Below are positions 1-10,218 of a stretch of DNA of 64,000 nt, piece by piece (the first letter of the stretch is position 1; each line of letters begins with the position of its first letter). The DNA comes from Clavelina lepadiformis (Eukaryota > Chordata > Ascidiacea > Aplousobranchia > Clavelinidae): assembly GCF_947623445.1 (NCBI RefSeq), contig NC_135246.1:11453856-11517855 (forward strand), read 5' to 3'. Made by a program: the position numbers and the translations under genes. Under the pieces are notes generated by a model. The model searched no databases, had not been told where the DNA came from, and worked only from the letters and a program-made list of their open reading frames with translations.

Positions 1-1516
1 TATAACCGTAAATTACGTTATTGCTTACCAGCGCGTAGTGCTGCAGAGCTGACCTAATACTTTGTCCTTTTTGTTGCTGTTGCTGTTGCTGTTGCTGTTG
101 GAGTGTTGATTTTGGTTGACATTTGTTATTGCCAGTTATAGAAAAAAAAGTAATTGCCAAATGATTCGTTTTTGTATATACGAAAAGAATAGATTTAGAA
201 AGTAACAATGGGGTCACATTTTTCATTTGTGGTTGCCTATATACTTTACTTTTCTTGTTATGTGTTTACGCTTGTTGTTAACTTGAACATATTGGGGGAA
301 ATAATACATCAAAAAAAGAAAAATTTCCATCTTCTCGTGTTTGCTTTCACAAACCTTCCAACTCATTTCTATATTTATTTTGGTTGTTCGATTTGTTTTT
401 TTATCGTATGTTTGCGTGGAAGATAGGAGATTGTTTAGAGTGCTGGGTTTGTAATAAACTTTTCCCTTTACGTCATGATTCTTTTCTTAATTAAATTATC
501 TTACTACGCTTCATTGATTTTGCTTGGCATCAATCGTGGATTGTTTGTTGCTATGTGCTTACACGACTTGGTAAACGGTTGGTAAATGCTGGTAACAATG
601 AAAAGTTAGGAGAATTGTTGGGATAACAATCTTCATAAACACATCACTGAACGAAATTGCAAGCGGGTCATGGATGGAATTTTTACTATTCTTTTTAATT
701 TGCCCCAAATATGTAAGTTTAGCGTCAGAAGAATGTTGCGAAATATGCGGTTTGGAAGCCGTTTAAGTTTCTTAATCTTCGATGTTCTTGAAAAACAAAA
801 GCACAAGTCTTGATATTATATGACGTTTTTCAATTTATTATCCGATATTTCATCGTAGCTGCTCAAAGCACTTCAATAGCAATCAAAATCTAAAAATGAA
901 AATGGTGAAAGCTAGAAAGTGTTTCGAGCCGAGAGCTTTTTCGTACTGCTATCGGCTATATAAGTTTCACGCCAATAGATTGTTGTTGAGCAAAATAAAG
1001 TTGTGGAGTAATGCGGAAGTTATAAGTTCGAACATCCCTTGCTTTTACAAGGGTTATTAAACATTACTTCAGTCCATCAACGGAAGTTAAATATTTCTTA
1101 TACGTTTAGTTAATTAGTTTCTTTGTTTTAAGTCTTTGTTTAATAATAAACGTTTGTTTCGAGGTATAATTTGGATACTTATAGACAGAGTAAGGTAAAC
1201 ACTTTTTAGCGTTTCAGTGTCTGACGCACTTAAAAAAAAGACATAATTGAAAAATTATGACATAAATTTATTTTCGAAAACTTTTCAGTTTGTTTTTATA
1301 GCAAACCGTCCTTCAATCCATCAGATAATCGTCAATGTACTTAAAAAACAATGTTAATCGTCATGTGATTTTCAACAAAATGACCACTATCCTTGTTTTA
1401 TCATAGCACTTGCATCGAAGTTAAAGCTCTGAGATACAATACGTGGAAGTTGAAAAATGCTTCAATCAAGCGGAGAGCTTTTCGGGACCGCTAAGCTATT
1501 CGTTTCAGGCCAACAT
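1..1516. other. Gene-free stretch with a TTGCTG microsatellite
   Basis: No convincing coding exon is visible. Positions 71-100 are a short TTGCTG-type tandem repeat. Around 800-900 there is a decayed inverted copy of sequence found at 4165-4300 and 4914-5010 (a block reading GATATTTCATCGTAG and neighbours). Around 1008-1046 there is a remnant resembling the 3' half of the tRNA-Ile copies further on. The tRNA cluster therefore once reached further left than its intact members. Confidence 0.6.
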
Positions 1517-1555
1517 TTTTCGTCAAGAAAACAAGTCTCCAGGAAGGTTTTCGTC

Positions 1556-1645
1556 GCTCCAGTGGCGCAATCGGTTAGCGCGTCGTACTTATAAGACAGT
1601 AACGGGGAAATGCGGAGGTTGTGAGTTCGAGCCTCACCTGGAGCA
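1556..1645 (+). tRNA. tRNA-Ile (anticodon UAU), intron-containing
   Basis: The 90-nt sequence folds as a cloverleaf with acceptor pair GCTCCAG/CTGGAGC, D-arm GCGC/GCGC, and T-arm GTGAG/CTCAC around loop TTCGAGC. The anticodon TAT is at 1590-1592. A 16-nt intron at 1594-1609, just 3' of base 37, matches the known intron position of animal tRNA-Ile(UAU) genes. The A-box and B-box promoter elements are intact. It decodes the rare AUA isoleucine codon. It sits in the left arm of the palindrome, and its 3' flank is shared, inverted, with the copy at 4772-4861. It looks functional. Confidence 0.9.
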
Positions 1646-1925
1646 ATATTTTATACGCGCTGGATCGAACCATACTTTAATCAATCAACACCGGTTTACC
1701 ACTTCAGTCTGCATCTGCAGTCTGCAGTCTGCATATAATAATAACCGTTTTATACGCACTAGACCGAACAATACTTTAATCGATCAACACTGTTTGACTC
1801 CTTCAGTCTGCATTCATTACGGCAAGTCAGATAGCTCCAGCAGTTTCTGTTTATTATCAAGAACTTGTTTTGATTTTTCGTTTCATGCAAACAGTTTGTT
1901 GGTGAAATAAAAAGTTGTTTTCTTC

Positions 1926-1960
1926 GCTCCAGTGGCGCAATCGGTTAGCGCGCCTTATTT
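1926..1960 (+). pseudogene. tRNA-Ile 5'-half remnant
   Basis: Positions 1926-1952 match the acceptor 5' strand, D-arm and start of the anticodon stem of the neighbouring tRNA-Ile genes exactly or nearly so. The sequence then diverges and no T-arm or acceptor 3' strand follows. It is a truncated copy between the two intact plus-strand genes. Internal A-box bases are preserved but the B-box is absent, so transcription is unlikely. Confidence 0.8.
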
Positions 1961-2054
1961 ATAGTTTTGGTCGCGGCCTAGAATGTTCGTTTCAAACCAA
2001 TACAGTATTATGCTTTTGAAAAAAAAAAACAGATTTCCTTTAACAGTTTTCGTC

Positions 2055-2144
2055 GCTCCAGTGGCGCAATCGGTTAGCGCACCGTACTTATATGACAGTG
2101 ACGGAGTGATGCGGAGGTTGTGAGTTCAAGTCTCACCTGGAGCA
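2055..2144 (+). tRNA. tRNA-Ile (anticodon UAU), intron-containing
   Basis: This is a second complete 90-nt copy with the same acceptor pair, a paired D-arm, anticodon stem CCGTA/TGCGG, T-arm GTGAG/CTCAC around TTCAAGT, anticodon TAT and a 16-nt intron of different sequence from the copy at 1556. The T-loop has A for G relative to the consensus TTCGA, which may weaken the B-box slightly. Otherwise it looks functional. Its 3' flank is repeated, inverted, beside the decayed copy at 3961-4050. Confidence 0.85.
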
Positions 2145-2951
2145 ATGCTTTTCTTTACGTTAAGTCAAACCTTAAAGCTAACTTCACTTCAAGTGACAAA
2201 CAAATGTTGATTATATTTAGGAAATGTCAGATATAGTGTCACGGGATTATTTTTATGCACCTGTTTTGTAGACACCACGTTATACACCGTCTTTTCTTCG
2301 CATTGTGTTGTTTTTATGCATGTTCACGGTCTGCCGTGTTTTACTTGTTTATGTTCTTTTACTTGTTCTTGTACACATGTTTTTATCAAATTTATTGTGA
2401 CGTCTCACGTAGTTACCCCAAAGGCCTAATTAGTATCGTGTTTTACATTCCACGTTGATTCTATGATTGCGTGGAATTTGTTTTGGTGTGGTGTTGCGCT
2501 CGGGTATAGAGTGGTGGAGTTAGTTACGTTTGGGTTTTATAGCAAGAAGATGATTGTTTTTACCTAAGAAAATGCTATTAAAAGTTATTAAAGCAAACAG
2601 AGCTAATTGACTAGCTGTCGAGCGGGAAGTTCCTGGCTGAGAAAAAGTTTGGTTACAATAGCACTCCTTATATTTACTTGTATAGCTATTTCATGTTGTA
2701 GAGTTTCTGCTAGTTATCGTTATACAGTATTAGCTACATGAACTTCAAATCATGTTTAAGAAGCCAATAGCTTCAACATATTTTCTTATTGTTGGCACCA
2801 TATACTTCCTGAAAATTCTGCAATAGTTTTTGCTTTCTCTGGTAAACTTTGAACCACGACACCTTCTCACGTTGATTTTTAGTATAAAATGCTTTATTTA
2901 CAAGTAAGTTAACTGTATATAATTAAAAGAATCCAAAGTTGCATATGCATA

Positions 2952-3040
2952 GCTCGAGTGACGCAATCGGTTTCAGGTCGTACTTATATGACAGTAACGG
3001 AATTATGCCGAGATCGTAAGTTTGAGTTTAACTTGGAGCA
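2952..3040 (+). pseudogene. Decayed tRNA-Ile copy
   Basis: The length, intron position and overall sequence are those of the tRNA-Ile family. The acceptor stem is broken (GCTCGAG against TTGGAGC), the D-arm has lost its pairing (TTTCAGGT where GGTTAGCGC is expected), and the T-arm has several changes. It lies close to the centre of the palindrome. It is probably a pseudogene. Confidence 0.8.
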
Positions 3041-3369
3041 GTGCCTTGCTATGCGCTGCTGGATCATACTTTACAGTTTACACGATACGGTATAGGATCT
3101 GTTTATTATAAAAAACTTGTCTTGAGACATTACTTGGATACATTGATTTACAGTATGGCAAACTATGTTCAAACTATGTCCAAACTATTTCAAACTATGA
3201 ACTATATATATAACTATGATTTTAATAATAAACAGATCCTATACAGTAACTATACGGCTTTTACTTGTAAATAAAGCATTTTATATTAAAAATCAACGTG
3301 ACAAGGTGTCGTGGTTCAAAGTTTACTAGAGAAAGCAAAAACTATTGCAGAATATACAGGAAGTATATG

Positions 3370-3727
3370 TGTAACCGAATATTCTTGCTTTCGTATGCCA
3401 GGCTGTCTTCCCACATTCACGGTGAACCGCGACACCACCAGTAAAACCCAAGAAATGAACTCATTTTATTGAACAGCCTCCACGACCCAAAACCAAAACC
3501 GACCCTTTCAAATCACTTAACAAACGGCTTTTATAGGATACAAAAGGCAAGGTGCCAAACTATTGATAAGATAAAAGTGCACAAAACGTGAGATAAACAA
3601 CGGTAATTGCAATTAATCATCTAAAATCAAAACACGGTGAAGTAATCAACGCACTAGAGAATAAACTCACCATAAAAACGGTAAAATACAGAATGCTGTA
3701 AATAACGAGTGACATAATTTCGTTACA
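3370..3727 (-). mobile_element. Solo LTR of a retrotransposon (probably Ty3/gypsy-like)
   Basis: This 358-bp insertion is bounded by TG...CA ends and a 4-bp target duplication TATG (3366-3369 and 3728-3731). The inverted arm of the palindrome keeps the empty site uninterrupted. Read on the minus strand it has the order expected of an LTR: a start reading TGTAACGAAATT, a TATAAAAG box, an AATAAAA polyadenylation signal, and a CA end. No internal coding region is present, so it is a solo LTR left by recombination. Family placement rests only on the terminal bases. It is younger than the palindrome. Confidence 0.8.
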
Positions 3728-3960
3728 TATGGTGCCAACAATAGGAAAATCGGATGAAGCTATTGGCTCTTTAAACATGATGTGAAGTTTATGCAGCTAA
3801 TACTGTATAACGATATCCAGCAGAAACTCTACAACATGAAATAGGTACATAAGTAAATATAAGGGTTGCTATATCTGGCATTTCCGAAACATAATCAACA
3901 TTTGTTTGTCACTTAAAGTGAAGTTAGCTTTAAGGTTTGACTTAAAGTAAAGAAAAGAAT

Positions 3961-4050
3961 TTTTCCAGGTAAGGGTCGAACTAAAAACCTCTGCATCACT
4001 CCGTCACTGTCATTTAAGTACGACGCGCTAACCGATTGCGCCACTGGAGC
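3961..4050 (-). pseudogene. tRNA-Ile-derived copy with altered anticodon (UAA)
   Basis: On the minus strand the 5' half is intact up to the anticodon loop, but the anticodon reads TAA (leucine type) instead of TAT. The acceptor 3' strand is degraded (the end reads TGGAAAA rather than TGGAGCA), so the acceptor stem cannot close. The T-stem also has mismatches. An intron-sized spacer is retained. It is most likely a pseudogene, although the internal promoter boxes are partly kept. Confidence 0.75.
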
Positions 4051-4493
4051 GACGAGAACTGTTCAAGGAAGTCTTTTTTTTTCAAAAGCATAATATTGGT
4101 TTGAAACGAATATCCCCAGCAGTACTTAAAATCTTCTAACTTGAGAAACATTTCAGCTTTAAACCTTTTTTATCACTGGCGTTTGAAATTGCGATTCAAC
4201 TGCTCTGAGCAACTATGATGAAATATCGGTCATTTGATGAGAAAGTATCAAACATCAAATCTTATTATACGATTGGCGTTTCTTATTTTCAAAAACAACT
4301 GAACAATGATAAGGTTGAAAATGGTTTGTTAAACTGTAACTTAATGTATGAAAGTAATATCTCAAAACAAGCCTTTATTGAACAGATTCTTCCGGAGCTA
4401 TTTGACTTATCGTTATACATAAAATCAATCATTGCTAACAGTTTGAATTAAGGTTACCTGTAAGGTATAATCCAGCAGCTCATAAAAAAACGT

Positions 4494-4583
4494 TGCTTCA
4501 GGTGAGGCTCGGACTCACAACCTCAGCCTAACTCCGTCAATGTCATATAAGTACGGCGCGCTAACCGATTTCGCCACTGGAGC
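4494..4583 (-). pseudogene. tRNA-Ile(UAU) copy with stem and B-box damage
   Basis: It has the full 90-nt length, anticodon TAT and intron-like spacer. The acceptor stem has one mismatch (CTGAAGC), the anticodon stem has two mispairs, the D-arm reads GCGA, and the T-loop begins TCCGA instead of TTCGA. The changes hit both internal promoter boxes and structural stems. I call it a pseudogene, though a weakly functional gene is possible. Confidence 0.6.
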
Positions 4584-4771
4584 GAAGAAAACATTTAAGG
4601 CAACTTTTTATTTCACCAACAAACTGGTCGCCTGACACGAAAAGTCAAAACAAGTTTCTGATAATAAACAGCAACTGCCGGAACTATCTGGCTACCCGTA
4701 ATGCATGCAGACTGAAGTAGTCAACCGGTGTTGATTGATTAAAGTATGGTTCGATCCAGCGTATAAAATAT

Positions 4772-4861
4772 TGCTCCAGGTGAGGCTCGAACTCACAACC
4801 TCCGCATTTCCCCGTTACTGTCTTATAAGTACGGCGTGCTAACCGATTGCGCCACTGGAGC
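4772..4861 (-). tRNA. tRNA-Ile (anticodon UAU), intron-containing
   Basis: The minus-strand copy has intact acceptor, anticodon and T stems, anticodon TAT and a 16-nt intron identical to that of the gene at 1556. The D-stem has one mismatch (GCAC in the 3' strand). Its 3' flank is the inverted equivalent of 1646-1700, so this and the 1556 gene are the outer partner pair of the palindrome. It is probably functional. Confidence 0.8.
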
Positions 4862-5115
4862 AACGAAAACCTCTCTGGGGACTTGTTTTGTTGACGAAAT
4901 TTTTATTTTTTCAATTTTTTATCACTGACGTTTGAAATTGCAACTCAAGTGCTCGGAGCAACTGTGATGAAATATCGGTCATTTCATGGAAAATTATCAC
5001 AGACCAAACAATATTATAAGATTGGTGTTTCTTATTTTATTTACAATAAAGGCTTCTTATTAACAAGCCTTTATTTTGCAAATCTTTCCGGAGCTATCCG
5101 ACTTAGATAAATTTT

Positions 5116-6775
5116 ATCACAGCATAGTTCATTGCCTCTGAGATACGTTACTTTGTTTTTCTTCAACGTCCCATCACTTTTTATAAGATTAGTGGTATGT
5201 ACACATTTTTCTAACTTATACTATAAGGTAAAAAGGCTCATTGCGTTTTAAAAATCAGCCGACTAAAAATTCGGATTTTAACCTTGTGATTACCAATTTA
5301 AAATCTTTATATAGTCTCAGGATGGAAGTCAAACTTGATTTCGTCCATATCATCGATATTTTTTGTCTTTGTTTATAATTAATCAGAAGCTTTGCTATCA
5401 CTTTAAAAATTTTTATGGTTATGATTTTATAATTTTATAAGCTCGTTCAACTTTATTCCTGGTGTGCTCACACCACTCGATTTCCTTCTAGTGGTGAACA
5501 ACTGAAATCTTGTCTGCCATATTTATCAGCTTTATTCTGGTGCAAAGTTCACACAGCTAGACTAGAAGCGCGTTCTACTTATATTGATAGTTGCAAAGTA
5601 TAATTTGAAGTTTTTATTGTTACTTGTCCGAACCCCAACTGGAGATTTAATAAGCAAACCCAAACTGGTTAAAAAAAATTGTCAAACGATATAAAGACTT
5701 TTCAGTTTTGACGAAAACCGAAAACCTGTAGTACTTGCAGAATATACAGGTGATTTATGTTAAGTAAAATTAGTAGCTTTATTATACTTCATAAAATTTA
5801 TCAAATCTTCTATAATTGTATGTATTTATTCATGTTTTTCTTTGTATATTCACATGCTACAACCTGACCACAATCTTTAGAGGAATCCTGTACAGTATGA
5901 TGGCCGACACGTGATGCCCAATTTTTTCTTAATTTTGTAATTGTTTCGAAATTTTTTTATTACTTTTGCTTTTTGATTTATTATTTTTACTTTATTTTTT
6001 TAACTTCTTAGGCTACCTATTTTAAAAATATTTTTCATTACATTTTTTATTTCTGTTGTTTTAGCTTTATGCTTTATAAAGATTTTTCTTTTTTTTATAA
6101 AGTTTTTTTTTAATTCAATAATTTCTATGTCATCGTTTTAAATTCATTTTGAATTAATTTAGAATATGATTTATTGGTTTCATTTGATAAAAATTTAAGC
6201 ATATTATTTTATCATGCTTGACCCCAGACAACATATTGGTTGTGTTATGCGCGGATGAAGTGGTAAAACATAAAATGAAACCAACTAGGACCAACATCTT
6301 TTCGAATTGGTAATAGAGAGAAAAATTCCCTTCCTAAGACGGTTGATTGAAGCAACACAAGTTTCAAATTCAGTCGATGTTTCCAAAAATGTTCAAGACA
6401 TAAAACAAACGTTGAAAAACATGTCAAACGTTTCTAAGGTTTTCAAACTTCACTTTTAGTCCCACATTGAATTTTGATATTCTTTTATGGACCTTGCCCG
6501 CGTAAATCTTTCTGTTACTTTCATCTGAAAATCTGGTGGAGTGAGAAATATTCCCGATCTGCGAAAAGCTTTAAATTGTTACTTTTGAATAACCTTAACG
6601 CTTTTTTAATACATTATGGAATAATACTAACGCTTACGTCAAATCATATATTATCACCACGAAATATACGCCAGAAATTGCGGCGAAGTATCATTCACGA
6701 CATATGTAACAAACCTATTGGCTAAATCGTGGGTGAATTACAAAGGAAGACTATACCAACAAAAACTCAACATAG
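5116..6775. other. Gene-free, very AT-rich stretch
   Basis: I see no coding exon, tRNA or transposon end here. 5900-6230 is dominated by T and A runs. The short open frames at 6245-6427 and 6474-6725 resemble no family I know. Confidence 0.5.
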
Positions 6776-9700
6776 TTACTTTTTGCATTCTTCCGTTAAT
6801 GGTAGGCCTTTGCTGGACGCTGGTTTTAAATGAAATCTTTGAAGAATAGTTACCAAAAAGAAAAAATATTCCATCATCGCAAGCTCTTTGCCCATGCAAT
6901 GTCTGAACCCTGCGTACATACGAGGCAAATGTTATGCTTTATTCTGTCACAAACATATCTGGTATAAGTACATGTTTTAGAAAAATTAAGAAAATAAATA
7001 AAAACAGAGCACAAAGCAAAAACATAACAATATTTAAACTAAACAATAAACACTTTTCCAACACGTGTAATAATTTACCGGTAGAAAAAGGTAGGAAGTG
7101 AGAAGGCTTCTGAAAATTTCCCTCATCATCTAAAAATCTTTCAGGTCGAAATTCGTCGGGTTTACTCCATATAGATGGGTCGTGATGCAAAGCCCAGATG
7201 TTTGCGGTTACTTGAGTGCCCTTGGATAATATTTGAATATACAGTAGAATAAGTAACCATAAATGGGTACAACAAACTCGACGTAACAGCAAATCGCTTG
7301 AGTTTTGAGCGGTGTATTAGGATACAATGATCGACAACTTCTGTTTATTTTCATAGATTTTAACAACCCAAGCTTTCGTGTGTCGGTCGTGAAAATGTCA
7401 TTTTGGAATAGTTATGGTTTTCAAAACAGGGTTTTAAACGGGCCTTATATTGTTAACCCGAACCCAAAATATTTATTTGAAGCCCGAATTAGGCTTGGAA
7501 GTTAAATTTACTGAATGAATCAAAGTCATCTTTTGATGATATTCTTTGATTGCCATCTTTTTTTAAGTTGAACTTTGCACTCTGCGGTAGGTTTTTATCA
7601 CTCTGCAGAGCGCATCCGAAATCATGTATAAAAACAGTAAAATTACGACGCAAATTTGGCAAAGTGTGAGGATGAATTCGGGCCCGAGTCTGGCACGACT
7701 TTTTTCAAACTTAAGTCAGAACCCGTACCCGACCCGAAAAGCCCGGCCCGACTTACAACTCTGTTTCAGGACATTTGAAGTTATTTTTTATCTGGACACC
7801 AAAATTTATTACTTATAATTAACGACTTGAAAATGTTTTATGTGAACCCGTGCACTCCTAGCGGTAAGATATATCAGAGGGCTGGGAGTATTTATGAGCC
7901 ACATACCTTCGGTATGTTGTATCCACACAACATAGTATCTTCGACCGTTCTGTGAGCGAGTCCCAGTGGAGCAATTGTTCTCACGCGAAGCATCTCGTAC
8001 ATAACCGCCTGAAATAAGAACCATATGTCTGGAGTCGCTTAGCGATGTTAGCGACGTATGTTTAAGCAAGACTTACCTGAGTGTAATGCAAGTCGTTTAA
8101 ATGGGCCAGCTTTAGTCGGCCGTCTGGACCTACCACCTTATCGATCTCCTTTTGCATCTGCAACCATTTACAAATATATTGGGTAACTGAACGCAAACGC
8201 AAGAGGTATTTGCAGCTGCGTTTCTAAATTCCGTTTCATACCTTCTTTTGTACTGCGGGCCTGTTGATCAAGAAGAGGACAGTCCATTTGAAAGTACCAA
8301 CTGTAGTATCAGTACCAGCAACAAACATATCGCGAATAAAACCTAAGAGTTCCGCTTCTGTTTTCAATATAAACAAAATGATGCATAGGTAACTGCTCAC
8401 TCTGTCTTTTACCTTATACAAAGTCTCGTTCTCACGAGATCCGTTTTTATTTGGTATTCTGTACGTCCCGACTGAGCTGTGTATTTGTGTGGTGACGCAA
8501 ACTTCAGTTTATTTTCACCAGTGTCAATCATGGAATATCAGGTACAAAGCAAGGCATTTACGTAAGAAATTAAAAAGTTTCTCTCTGATAGTTATAATGA
8601 GTTCCGTATACGTATAGTTGACATTTCGTGCTGATACTTTTGCAAAGTATTTGAAACTGCTTATGTTCCACACCTACCGTTAAAAACATACTCTTTGTCA
8701 TTTTCTTTATCCATGTGCTCCATGTAAGCATCAACAAAATCCCTAATTTCGTTTGCATCATACGATTCCTGTCTTTCCTTCACAACATCAAGCAACATCA
8801 AGCAAAGCTGAAGAAAAACGAAAGATAATTTCATAAGATGATCATCTGCATTGTAAAGCGTGCCAAAGCCACTTTTATAAGATGCTGTTGGCAGTTAATG
8901 TAGCATTACTTTTTCTCTGGCTTCTTTTAACGTTTGGATGGAATGTCTGAATGGAGGGAAGTGCCTTAGAAATGGAGCAAGCGTCAATATCTGCAGTAAA
9001 GGTGCAGAATCACCAAAAATCCAACATACTTACGTAGTAGAAAAATTTTTCAAAACATGACAGCAATTCATACCAACCATAAACGCAAAAGAGTTCTGGT
9101 TGAACCAATCCACGAGGACACGGGCCGTTTTTATAAATTCAACGTCAGTGTGATTGTATCTTTTGCCGAAGCTTATGCGGCAAACGATATTTGCTACTGA
9201 ATGAACGAGTATTTGCTGTGTAAAACAATACCAGAGTGATGCCCAAATAAAATGTGAATAATGTATGACTGAAAATAGTCTGATAGTTTCAACACAAATG
9301 AAATTTCTAAATGGATCTCATGTTCGTCCACAAATTTACCGTTATGTCAAACGTTGTTTTCTTCATTGACTGCAGAACGGAACAAAGTTCAAGCGCTTCT
9401 TCCTAAAGTCAGAATAGGTAAAAGGTGCATTTTATAAAACTAAAGTAATTCGTTTGCCGAAAAACGCAAAATTAATTATTCTGTGACAAAATTACCATGA
9501 AACGCTTCGTTTCAATTGATGCTAAAGAGACGTACCAAGACATATTCCTCTACGACCGTTTTACCAGAGCCCAGTTTCTTAAGGGTGGTTACAGCAAATC
9601 TTCTGGCTTCCTTCCACTTTAGACCATCAGTGGTGGCTATTCCTGTGGAAAAAATATGACGTTGATTCAGTTAACCGTAAAATTTTGCCTGTTTTTGACT

Positions 9701-10218
9701 TACCAACCGCCAAATCGTACAACTGACTTAAACGTTTCTATACCTGTATTTTGCGCGTACACGTCAAACATGACGTTGTGTGGTCGACCTGAAAAGATGT
9801 GACCTTGTTTTACGAATGCTTCGTGTATTCCTTCGTAATCACTGAGGACAACGGTAAAATTTCGCAAGAGCTTTACACTTGAAATGGCACCGTATTCGTC
9901 GCTTATTTTCTAAAATCAACAAATTTTATATTATTACTGGTGATGAAGAACCCTCACTGATCCTTCACACTTTTTGTTTTTTATTTTCAGGCTTCGCCTG
10001 CATTGTTGTTAGAAAGGTTTGTTGCCTTTCATGATACTCACCATCAGGGCAAGTTCTGGCCTGTCACCTATTTTATGAGCAACTCCGAAAACGGGAAGCC
10101 CTAACGGTCCAGGGGGAAAATTAGTCGGTCTCTTCAAATATAAATGCACCAAGTATATAAAAATGATCAACAGAAAAATTATGCAAATATAGAAGTCCAT
10201 CTCTGCAAAAAATGCCAT
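6776..10218 (-). CDS. Cytochrome P450, CYP2-like, 12 exons, 478 aa
   Basis: A microsomal haem-thiolate monooxygenase. Exons (minus strand): 10218-10042, 9909-9744, 9642-9536, 9402-9340, 9215-9078, 8990-8910, 8807-8678, 8357-8242, 8157-8077, 8008-7907, 7220-7079, 6909-6776; all phases agree. An N-terminal membrane anchor (about residues 8-28) is followed by PPGPLG (35-40). The I-helix has AGTDTT (301-306), the K-helix EMLR (358-361), and PERF is at 413-416. The haem loop FSTGFRHCMG, with ligand Cys439, matches the F-x-x-G-x-R-x-C-x-G signature. Length fits the family (about 490). The start is the first ATG before the anchor; a second lies six codons on. The exon 5 donor (GTTGGT) is non-standard and was chosen because it preserves phase. 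The substrate is unknown; CYP2 clan membership is inferred from overall sequence. Confidence 0.93.
7430..7770. repeat. Possible degraded MITE in the last P450 intron
   Basis: The intron at 7221-7906 is much longer than its neighbours and contains GC-rich islands in an AT-rich setting, such as CCCGACCCGAAAAGCCCGG near 7730 and related segments near 7440-7500 and 7675. An end reading (minus strand) CAGAGTTGTAAGTCGGGC resembles hAT-type ends. No matching left end or target duplication was found, so the boundaries are uncertain. Confidence 0.35.

Larger units (their letters stand above)
1517..4895. repeat. Long imperfect palindrome carrying the tRNA-Ile cluster
   Basis: The left arm (about 1517-3160) and right arm (about 3165-4895) are inverted copies of each other. 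Matching blocks are 1517-1700 with 4720-4895, 2150-2220 with 3880-3955, 2640-2815 with 3725-3870, 2810-2905 with 3258-3365, and 3088-3110 with 3225-3248, so the centre lies near 3165. The arms differ by scattered substitutions and small indels and are not fresh. The right arm is interrupted by a solo LTR that the left arm lacks. Each arm carries tRNA-Ile copies pointing towards the centre. Confidence 0.85.
4165..5115. repeat. Tandem duplication of the tRNA-flanking sequence
   Basis: The stretches 4165-4443 and 4914-5115 are direct repeats of one another. Shared blocks include one reading GATGAAATATCGGTCATTT and another reading CTTCCGGAGCTAT. With the tRNA copies between them they show that a unit of tRNA plus flank was duplicated head-to-tail. 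A decayed inverted copy of the same block lies near 800-900. Confidence 0.75.

Noticed and set aside
1443-1910. 155-codon open frame on the plus strand
   Set aside because: It runs straight through an intact tRNA-Ile gene and its duplicated flank, and has no domain.
6245-6725. Overlapping short frames on both strands that might be transposase remnants
   Set aside because: I could match neither to a known transposase motif and found no terminal repeats.
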